A stretch of DNA of 6,694 bases from JBFJWU01 sp041623475 [NCBI: bacterium] (GTDB taxonomy: Bacteria; J088), in NCBI GenBank assembly GCA_041623475.1, contig JBFJWU010000194.1, positions 1-6,694 of the forward strand. The letters are read 5' to 3'. Shown here piece by piece: positions 1 to 5,128 of this stretch. The first letter of the stretch is position 1, and the number at the start of each line of letters is the position of its first letter. The notes under the pieces are model-generated. The model had not been told where the DNA came from. It ran no database searches and saw only the letters and a program-made list of their open reading frames with translations. A program made the translations under genes and the position numbers.

Positions 1-931
1 CCTGCCGGACACGATCATCGAATTGATTCCCCGAAATCCGTTGGGCGCAATGGTGAATTCGGAAATGCTGCAGGTTGTGATGTTTGCCGTTATTGTCGGC
101 ATTGCATTGGTTTCCATGGCACCCCAACAGGCCTTGCCGTTGCTTGACCTGCTGGGATCCCTGCAGGAGGTTTCGTTAACGATTGTGCGCTGGGCGATGG
201 TCCTGGCGCCCGTGGCGGTTTTTGGATTGATGACTCAGTTGTCCTCGCGACTTGGCCTGGATTCGCTGATGGGGCTTTCTGTTTACGTCCTGACGGTGCT
301 TTTGGGTATGGCAGTCATGCTTGTAATTTATGCTGTGCTCTACGTTTTGGTTGCCAGGCAGAAGCCCACCACATTCTTTGCAAAAATGCGCGAGTTGCAG
401 TTGCTGGCATTTTCGACGTCCAGCTCGGCAGCTGTCATGCCAATGTCAATACGCACGGCAGAAGAAGCGTTTAGGGTTCGTCCGTCAATTTCGCAGTTCA
501 TCATCCCGCTGGGCGCGACGATTAATATGAACGGCACGGCGCTATATCAGGGCGTTGCGACAGTGTTCCTGGCCCAGGTCTTTGGAATCGACCTGGACTC
601 CGCGACGCTGACGTTGGTCGTGATTACAGCCGTTGCAGCGTCGATCGGTTCGCCGGCGACCCCGGGTGTGGGAATCGTAATCCTGTCGATGGTACTGGGG
701 ACCGCAGGAATTCCTGCCGCGGGAATCGGCCTGATCATGGGTGTGGACCGTATCCTTGACATGAGCCGGACTGCGGTCAATGTGACAGGGGACATTGTCG
801 TAGCCGTAATCCTCGATCGGTACGCGGTAGGCGTCGGAACGACAGAACAACAGCTGGCACGCGAAAAAGATCGTGAGTTGGTGCGCGCGACAACCGGGCA
901 GGACGTGATTATCGGGGAAAGAAAGGCCTGA
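1..931 (+). CDS. Dicarboxylate/amino acid:cation symporter (DAACS, glutamate-transporter fold), 5'-truncated
   Basis: This is an inner-membrane secondary transporter that takes up acidic amino acids or C4-dicarboxylates with cations. The frame is open to the left edge (first full codon at base 2). 309 residues are visible, and by alignment with GltPh about 135-140 N-terminal residues (first transmembrane helices) lie outside. Visible in order (window residues): an RNP-LGAM stretch (11-17), hydrophobic helices near 25-39, 62-78 and 94-117, the serine-rich re-entrant loop STSSSAAVMP (138-147), the TM7 motif GATINMNGT (171-179), the second hairpin SIGSPATPGVG (214-224), and TM8 VDRILDMSRTAVNVTGD (248-264). 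TM8 keeps the equivalents of GltPh D390, D394, R397, N401 and D405; the R397 equivalent (R256) favours an acidic substrate. The usual NMDGT Asp is Asn here (N177). A hydrophilic tail of about 35 residues follows. Family assignment is secure; substrate and coupling ion are inferred. Confidence 0.95.
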   Translation, partial: LPDTIIELIPRNPLGAMVNSEMLQVVMFAVIVGIALVSMAPQQALPLLDLLGSLQEVSLTIVRWAMVLAPVAVFGLMTQLSSRLGLDSLMGLSVYVLTVLLGMAVMLVIYAVLYVLVARQKPTTFFAKMRELQLLAFSTSSSAAVMPMSIRTAEEAFRVRPSISQFIIPLGATINMNGTALYQGVATVFLAQVFGIDLDSATLTLVVITAVAASIGSPATPGVGIVILSMVLGTAGIPAAGIGLIMGVDRILDMSRTAVNVTGDIVVAVILDRYAVGVGTTEQQLAREKDRELVRATTGQDVIIGERKA

Positions 932-981
932 TCAACTGGCGGTCCAAGGCGGACCCGCAGCCTGAAGCCAGGCGGTCAGGG
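932..981. terminator. Convergent junction with two small hairpins, possible terminators
   Basis: The 50-bp gap between the symporter stop and the methyltransferase stop holds two adjacent inverted repeats: GGTCC-AAGGC-GGACC at 941-955 and GCCTG-AAGC-CAGGC at 960-973. Each has a perfect 5-bp GC-rich stem. Neither is followed by a T-run on either strand, so a classic intrinsic terminator is not shown. The position between two converging genes is what suggests a role in ending transcription or protecting 3' ends. Confidence 0.3.
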
Positions 982-1605
982 TCAGCCAGGTTTTCGTGCG
1001 ACCAGGAACAGCGCCTTGCGTTTACCCGGGTGCCAGTCGTATTCGATCGTGAAACCGGCCCTGGTGATACTGCTACGCAACTGATCTGCCGTAAAAAACC
1101 GGACCATCGGAAACACGCCCATCGCGCGGGCAACAGGAAAAATCGGGCGCATAAAGCCGAATTCGTCGGCCATGCAGATGGTACTGGACACAAATATGCC
1201 ACCCGGTTTGAGTACTTCAAATACCTTGCGAATCACCGCATCACGGTCGGCGACCAGATGCAGGATACTCATGCCAAGGACCACGTCCCGGGACGCTGCT
1301 GGAACCTGAAGTTGGTCAACGGCAGCGCATTCAAAGGTAATGTTGTCGATGCCGGCTTCTTGAACTCGTCTGCGACCATACTCCAGCATTGCCTCGGAAA
1401 TATCTGTTGCCAGGATGTGCCTGACATATGGGGCGTGCAGGACCGCGGTTCCGCCGGTTCCGCATCCAAATTCCAGGATCTCGGATTCGGGCGTAAAGTA
1501 CTCTCGGGTGATCCCCAGTTTCTGCTCATAGGTCGCCATATCGCTGATCGGATCGCGATAGTACTTGTCGGCAATCTTGTCCCAGAATTTGGCTGATGGA
1601 GGCAT
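982..1605 (-). CDS. Class I SAM-dependent methyltransferase, 207 aa
   Basis: This is a soluble methyltransferase of the UbiE/Methyltransf_11-25 type; the substrate is unknown. SAM-binding motif I is EFGCGTGGTA (residues 45-54), with the acidic residue for the ribose in ATDIS (D68). D107 and the following VVLGMSILHL strand fit motifs II-III, and VLKPGGIFVSST (131-142) is the typical post-core strand. The N-terminal FWDKIADKYY (7-16) resembles the lid region of related enzymes. The length fits a single-domain enzyme. ATG at 1605 is the first possible start, because an in-frame TGA lies only five codons upstream; no good Shine-Dalgarno sequence precedes it. It is divergent from purC and convergent with the symporter, so context gives no substrate. 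Small-molecule methylation (quinone, thiopurine, lipid or arsenic-type) is possible; ubiE itself is unlikely from the short length and sequence. Confidence 0.9.
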   Translation of the reverse strand: MPPSAKFWDKIADKYYRDPISDMATYEQKLGITREYFTPESEILEFGCGTGGTAVLHAPYVRHILATDISEAMLEYGRRRVQEAGIDNITFECAAVDQLQVPAASRDVVLGMSILHLVADRDAVIRKVFEVLKPGGIFVSSTICMADEFGFMRPIFPVARAMGVFPMVRFFTADQLRSSITRAGFTIEYDWHPGKRKALFLVARKPG

Positions 1606-1659
1606 AGAAGCAGGGTATCAGGAACATCGCTGAATGGTGCAGGCGCGTGCCGGAACACA

Positions 1660-1677
1660 GGCGGGCACAGGCCCGCC
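1660..1677. repeat. Perfect GC-rich hairpin in the methyltransferase-purC gap
   Basis: GGCGGGC at 1660-1666 and GCCCGCC at 1671-1677 form a perfect 7-bp stem with a 4-base loop (ACAG). It lies 55 bp upstream of the methyltransferase start and about 140 bp upstream of the purC start. There is no T-run after it on either strand. A related GGGCACAGG word occurs at 1664-1672 and again at 1713-1721. The role is unknown: a leader hairpin of the methyltransferase mRNA, a protein site, or a decayed repeat. Confidence 0.45.
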
Positions 1678-1740
1678 ACGAGCCGATTGCGGTCGCGCGC
1701 GGGGCAGGTTTTGGGCACAGGTCTTTTCGAGATGCACACC

Positions 1741-1802
1741 CCGCGATTAACCATATAATAATGAACTTAAACTTACGAATTATATTTCCGTATTTTGGGA
1801 AA
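1741..1802 (+). promoter_or_regulatory. AT-rich putative purC promoter region
   Basis: About 60 bp just before purC are strikingly AT-rich compared with the GC-rich sequence on both sides. They contain a perfect -10 hexamer TATAAT at 1754-1759 and a second -10-like TATATT at 1780-1785. No good -35 box is found 16-18 bp upstream of either, so the start point is uncertain. I do not see a convincing PurR box. The rest of the 210-bp gap (1606-1740) holds only the hairpin at 1660-1677 and GC-rich sequence. Confidence 0.45.
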
Positions 1803-1807
1803 GGGAG
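1803..1807 (+). promoter_or_regulatory. Shine-Dalgarno site that sets the purC start
   Basis: GGGAG at 1803-1807 sits 8 bases before ATG at 1816. This favours ATG 1816 over the in-frame TTG at 1795, which would place the SD sequence inside the coding region and add seven residues outside the conserved domain. Confidence 0.8.
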
Positions 1808-1815
1808 CCCCATTC

Positions 1816-2916
1816 ATGAGCTCAGCCGACCGCGTTCTGGCCGTTAATAACGACCTGCCGATCCGTACCGACCAGCCGGTACACAGTGGCAAGGTTCGAG
1901 CGGTTTACTGGTTGTCCGACGATGACAGTCAGCGATTGATCAAGGAACGCAATTATCCGGTTGCCGATGATGCGCCGCTGGCGATTATGGTGATCAGTGA
2001 CCGGATCTCGGCATTTGACTGTATCTGGTCGGGAGAGGGCGGTGTTCGCGGGGTACCGGGGAAGGGCGCGGCCTTGAACGCGATTTCCAACCACTGGTTC
2101 AGACTGTTTCGTGAACAGGGCCTGGCCGACAGTCACATCCTGGACATTCCCCATCCGCTGGTCTGGATTGTTCAGCGGGCCCGGCCGATCATGGTCGAAG
2201 CAATCGGGCGTCAGTACATCACCGGATCGATGTGGCGGGCGTATGAAAAGGGCGAGCGCAGTTTTTGCGGTATTCAGATCCCGGACGGATTGGAAAAAGA
2301 CCAGAAACTGCCTGACTTGTTGATTACACCCTCGACCAAAGGCATCCTGACCGGAATTCCGGGCGTTCCCGAACAGGATGATGTCAACATATCCCGCGCC
2401 GACATCGAGAATAACTACCAGGCGTTCCAGTTTCGTGGCCTGGCAGATATCGACCACTACGAAAAACTCCTGGTCGAGGGCTTTAACGTCATCAGCGATG
2501 CCCTGGCCAGGCTGGACCAGATTTTTGTTGATACGAAATTTGAGTTCGGTTACGTCACGGATGCAGATGGCAACGAAAAGATGATCTACATGGACGAAGT
2601 TGGGACGCCCGATTCGTCGCGGATCTGGGACGGACCTGCGTATCGCGATGGCAAGGTCGTCGAGAAGTCAAAGGAAGAGTTTCGCCAGTTGTTGCTGGGC
2701 CATTTCCCGGACCCGGACATCCTGCTGAACAAGGATCGAATGGATGAGCGGAAGGCACTGGCCGCCGACAACGAGCTGCCCATGGATATCCTGGTGCAGG
2801 TGTCCGAGACCTACACGGGGATTGCAGAGAAGATTACCGGACAGGCGGTCCACGTTCCGGACAACGCCAAATCCGAGATTGTCGATATCCTGAACGGTTA
2901 CGACTTGATTAAATAG
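1816..2916 (+). CDS. purC: Phosphoribosylaminoimidazole-succinocarboxamide synthase (SAICAR synthase)
   Basis: This cytosolic enzyme of de novo purine synthesis joins CAIR and aspartate with ATP hydrolysis to give SAICAR. From ATG 1816 it has 366 residues, the long form, against about 237 in E. coli. Conserved segments: the nucleotide-binding GKVRAVY (25-31), SDRISAFD (61-68), SAICAR signature 1 [15 protein letters not shown] (124-138), TPSTKG (171-176), signature 2 [10 protein letters not shown] (236-245) and [13 protein letters not shown] (259-271). The C-terminal 90 or so residues form the extension typical of the long group. The start is fixed by GGGAG 8 bp upstream. It is monocistronic in this view: divergent from the methyltransferase and convergent with the SDR gene, with 14 bp between stops. 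No other pur gene is in the window. All expected motifs are intact, so it should be functional. Confidence 0.97.
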   Translation: MSSADRVLAVNNDLPIRTDQPVHSGKVRAVYWLSDDDSQRLIKERNYPVADDAPLAIMVISDRISAFDCIWSGEGGVRGVPGKGAALNAISNHWFRLFREQGLADSHILDIPHPLVWIVQRARPIMVEAIGRQYITGSMWRAYEKGERSFCGIQIPDGLEKDQKLPDLLITPSTKGILTGIPGVPEQDDVNISRADIENNYQAFQFRGLADIDHYEKLLVEGFNVISDALARLDQIFVDTKFEFGYVTDADGNEKMIYMDEVGTPDSSRIWDGPAYRDGKVVEKSKEEFRQLLLGHFPDPDILLNKDRMDERKALAADNELPMDILVQVSETYTGIAEKITGQAVHVPDNAKSEIVDILNGYDLIK

Positions 2917-2923
2917 GCTGTCC

Positions 2924-2941
2924 GGCTGAACTAGTTCAGCC
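2924..2941. terminator. 18-bp perfect palindrome between converging purC and SDR genes
   Basis: GGCTGAACTAGTTCAGCC is a perfect 18-bp palindrome. As RNA it gives a 7-bp stem with a CTAG loop from either strand. It begins 7 bp after the purC stop codon and includes the SDR stop codon (2931-2933) in its centre. It could serve as a bidirectional stem for 3'-end formation of both mRNAs, but no T-run follows on either strand, so intrinsic termination is not established. Confidence 0.45.
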
Positions 2942-3833
2942 CGCCGTAGTCAATACCGGTCAATTCGACCGAAACGTCCCACAATCGCCTGGCCTGCTGG
3001 GTGTCGGTGGCCTTGGCAGCGGGCTTGACCCGCCTGGGATAACCCTGGATCTCGGCGATTCCGCCCGGACCAAAGTAGTCATTGGGGCGGGCGGCCGGAT
3101 CAACGGCGGCACGCAGCGTTGGCAGGCAGCCCATTGGCGGGCGCTGGCTGAAGATCGGATTGGCCAGTTTGAACAGCGGGACATCGTCCTGCAGGTTGGT
3201 CGCAGTCCAGCCCGGATGCGCAGCGGTCGCGATGACATCGGTGTCTGTTTCCGACAGGCGACGGTTCAGTTCATGTGTAAACAGCAGGTTGGCCAGTTTG
3301 CTCTGCCCGTAGGCGAACGTCTTGTTGTAGTTTTTCTCGGCATTCAGGTTGTCAAAATCGATCTTGCCGAACTTGTGAGCCATACTGCTGACGTTGACTA
3401 TTCTTGCCCCGGGTGTCGTGAGTATCAAGTCAATCAGTTGCCCGGTCAGCGCAAAATGGCCCAGGTGATTGGTGCCGAATTGCAATTCAAATCCGTCAGC
3501 GGTCTGTTGTTGGGGTGTCATCATGACACCGGCGTTGTTGATCAACAGGTCCAGATGGTCAAACTGTTTCTTGAAATTCTCGACAAACTGATTGATGGAC
3601 ACGAGGCTGCTCAGGTCCAACTGCATGACCCGAACGTCACCGTCTGGGCAGGATGACTTGATGTCAGCCAATGCCGCCTCGGCTTTTTCCGGGTTACGGC
3701 AGGCCATGATGACGGTGCCCCCGGCATGGGCGAGCGCGCGCGCGGTTTCCAGACCAATACCGCTATTGGCCCCGGTGACAATCGCTATCCGTCCGTCCTG
3801 ATCAGGAATCTGGTCTGTCGTCCACTTGCTCAT
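2931..3833 (-). CDS. Short-chain dehydrogenase/reductase, retinol-dehydrogenase-like, 300 aa
   Basis: This is a soluble NAD(P)-dependent oxidoreductase with a Rossmann fold, probably acting on the alcohol or ketone of a hydrophobic substrate. It shows the cofactor motif TGANSGIG (20-27), the basic residue after strand 2 in ACRNPEKAE (R46, which favours NADP(H)), NNAG (99-102), GTNHLGHF (120-127), the catalytic serine in VNVSS (S149/S150), the catalytic YGQSK (Y175, K179) and HPGWTATNL (206-214). The C-terminal part matches the RDH/WWOX-like branch rather than short FabG-type enzymes. ATG at 3833 has a GGAG site (3842-3845 on the other strand) 8 bases upstream. The gene is divergent from the racemase gene and may share its operator. 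The substrate is unknown; similarity to protochlorophyllide reductases is expected for this branch and does not imply chlorophyll synthesis. Confidence 0.93.
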   Translation of the reverse strand: MSKWTTDQIPDQDGRIAIVTGANSGIGLETARALAHAGGTVIMACRNPEKAEAALADIKSSCPDGDVRVMQLDLSSLVSINQFVENFKKQFDHLDLLINNAGVMMTPQQQTADGFELQFGTNHLGHFALTGQLIDLILTTPGARIVNVSSMAHKFGKIDFDNLNAEKNYNKTFAYGQSKLANLLFTHELNRRLSETDTDVIATAAHPGWTATNLQDDVPLFKLANPIFSQRPPMGCLPTLRAAVDPAARPNDYFGPGGIAEIQGYPRRVKPAAKATDTQQARRLWDVSVELTGIDYGGLN

Positions 3834-3922
3834 TTCAGCTGCTCCATTTAGCTACGTGCTACCGGGTTGCAATAATCTGCAGCCAATGTGCCGGTGCGGT
3901 TACGGCTGCGGTATCATCAGTG

Positions 3923-3928
3923 TATCTT
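3923..3928 (+). promoter_or_regulatory. Possible -10 box of the racemase promoter
   Basis: TATCTT at 3923-3928 matches four of six consensus bases. The hexamer 17 bp upstream (3900-3905, TTACGG) is a poor -35. If used, transcription would start near 3935, inside the inverted repeat at 3928-3947, which fits repression by a bound dimer. This is weak evidence on its own. Confidence 0.25.
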
Positions 3929-3947
3929 ATTGACATATCAGTCAATA
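3928..3947. promoter_or_regulatory. 20-bp inverted repeat, candidate repressor operator
   Basis: TATTGAC-ATATCA-GTCAATA is an inverted repeat with perfect 7-bp arms and a 6-bp spacer. It lies in the 142-bp gap between the SDR and racemase starts, 28 bp before the racemase ATG and 94 bp before the SDR ATG. Size and symmetry fit a site for a dimeric TetR-type or similar repressor; such regulators often control acyl-CoA genes. The left arm also contains TTGACA (3930-3935), but no matching -10 follows at the right spacing, so the operator reading is preferred. The regulator is not in this window. Confidence 0.55.
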
Positions 3948-3975
3948 TTTCCGCGAATCTGGAAGGATGTGATCG

Positions 3976-5112
3976 ATGGGACCTTTGGAAGGCGTGCGAA
4001 TTCTGGAACTGGCCGGCATCGGCCCCGGACCGTTCTGCGGCATGATGCTGGCAGATATGGGTGCTGATGTTATCCGAATTGATCGACCTGGTGGCAGTCC
4101 CGGCGGTTCGATTGGTCACACGGTGCTGTTCCGGAACCGGCGTACCGTTGCGATCGACTTGAAGAATCCTGATGGGGTCCAGACGATTCTGCGGATGTGT
4201 GAATCAGCGGATGCGTTGTTCGAGGGGTATCGACCTGGTGTCACGGAACGGTTAGGGGTTGGGCCCCGGGACTGCATGTCCCGTAACGAGCAGCTGGTTT
4301 ACGGACGAATGACCGGTTGGGGACAGGATGGTCCGTTGGCCAAGGCAGCCGGTCACGACATCAATTATATTTCCCTGTCCGGAGCGCTGCACGCGGTTGG
4401 TCGTCGAGGTGAACGGCCGGTTCCACCGCTCAACCTGGTTGGAGATTTCGGCGGTGGCGGAATGATGTTGGCGTTTGGACTGGTCTGTGGCATTCTCGAG
4501 GCGCGCAAGAGTGGCAAGGGACAGGTGATTGATACATCGATGGTTGAGGGCTCGGCGGCACTGATGTCGATGTTTAACGCATTCGTTCCGGCTGGCTACA
4601 CAGGTGACCGCAATACCCATATGCTGGACGGCGCAGCCCATTTTTACGATACCTACGAGACAAGCGACGGGAAGTATGTGTCGATTGGTTCGATTGAGCC
4701 GCAATTTTACATGCTGCTGCTGGAAAAAACCGGTGTCGATCCATCCGAGTTTGCGGTCCAGATGGACATGGAAAACTGGGACACAATGAAAGCCCGGCTG
4801 GCTGATGTATTCAAGTCAAAAACCCGCGACGAGTGGTGCGACATCATGGAAGGTACGGATGTCTGTTTTGCACCGGTACTGGACATGGTTGAAGCGCCGC
4901 AACATCCTCATAACGCGGCCCGCGGTTCGTACATTGAGGTCGACGGACTGATGCAGCACTCGCCGACGCCGCGGTTCAGTCGAACCGTCCCCGACACGCC
5001 GAGGGCCGCCACCAGGGTTGGGGCCGATACGGATGAGGTGCTCTCTGATTTCGGATTTACCGGTGATGAAGTTGCGGATCTGAAAGGTTCCGGCGCCGTC
5101 CACCAGATCTAG
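3976..5112 (+). CDS. Alpha-methylacyl-CoA racemase (CaiB/BaiF, class III CoA-transferase family)
   Basis: The predicted role is to interconvert (2R)- and (2S)-methylacyl-CoA esters, a step needed before beta-oxidation of branched or isoprenoid/sterol side-chain acids. The protein has 378 residues, close to human AMACR (382) and mycobacterial MCR (360). The N-terminal MGPLEGVRILELAGIGPGPF (1-20), MMLADMGADVIRID (23-36) and NRRTVAIDLK (54-63) are typical of the fold. The MCR catalytic residues H126, D156 and E241 correspond to H127 in GHDINYIS, D157 in NLVGDFGGGGM and E241 in GSIEPQFY. The last two motifs favour a racemase over a formyl- or carnitine-CoA transferase. ATG 3976 has AAGGA (3963-3967) 8 bases upstream. 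The gene is divergent from an SDR and preceded by an operator-like repeat. Substrate chain length cannot be read from the sequence. Confidence 0.93.
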   Translation: MGPLEGVRILELAGIGPGPFCGMMLADMGADVIRIDRPGGSPGGSIGHTVLFRNRRTVAIDLKNPDGVQTILRMCESADALFEGYRPGVTERLGVGPRDCMSRNEQLVYGRMTGWGQDGPLAKAAGHDINYISLSGALHAVGRRGERPVPPLNLVGDFGGGGMMLAFGLVCGILEARKSGKGQVIDTSMVEGSAALMSMFNAFVPAGYTGDRNTHMLDGAAHFYDTYETSDGKYVSIGSIEPQFYMLLLEKTGVDPSEFAVQMDMENWDTMKARLADVFKSKTRDEWCDIMEGTDVCFAPVLDMVEAPQHPHNAARGSYIEVDGLMQHSPTPRFSRTVPDTPRAATRVGADTDEVLSDFGFTGDEVADLKGSGAVHQI

Positions 5113-5122
5113 GTGCCGGCGC
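5093..5122. terminator. Imperfect stem at the racemase 3' end, possible terminator
   Basis: GCGCCG (5093-5098) pairs with CGGCGC (5117-5122), and CACC (5101-5104) with GGTG (5112-5115). This gives about 10 base pairs with a small internal loop and a 7-base apical loop AGATCTA. The stem spans the racemase stop codon (5110-5112) and ends 6 bp before the stop codon of the converging gene. No T-run follows on either strand. Confidence 0.35.
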
Positions 5123-5128
5123 GGTCAG

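Noticed and set aside
1030-1596. 188-codon plus-strand open frame opposite the methyltransferase
   Set aside because: The minus strand encodes clear SAM-binding motifs; the plus-strand translation has no recognisable domain and is a shadow.
1795-1815. TTG at 1795 as the purC start
   Set aside because: It would put the good GGGAG site inside the coding region; ATG 1816 has ideal spacing and matches the expected N-terminus.
1761-1847. 28-codon upstream frame starting ATG 1761 and overlapping the purC start
   Set aside because: It has no Shine-Dalgarno site, and if TATAAT at 1754-1759 is the -10 box, transcription would begin after its start codon.
1822-2457. 211-codon minus-strand open frame inside purC
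   Set aside because: It lies wholly within purC, whose signatures are intact, and it has no recognisable protein features.
3930-3958. TTGACA at 3930 as a -35 box for the racemase
   Set aside because: The hexamer 17 bp downstream (3953-3958, GCGAAT) is not like a -10 box; the sequence is better explained as one arm of an inverted repeat.
4252-4704. 150-codon minus-strand frame inside the racemase gene
   Set aside because: Shadow of the racemase, whose three catalytic residues are all present on the plus strand.
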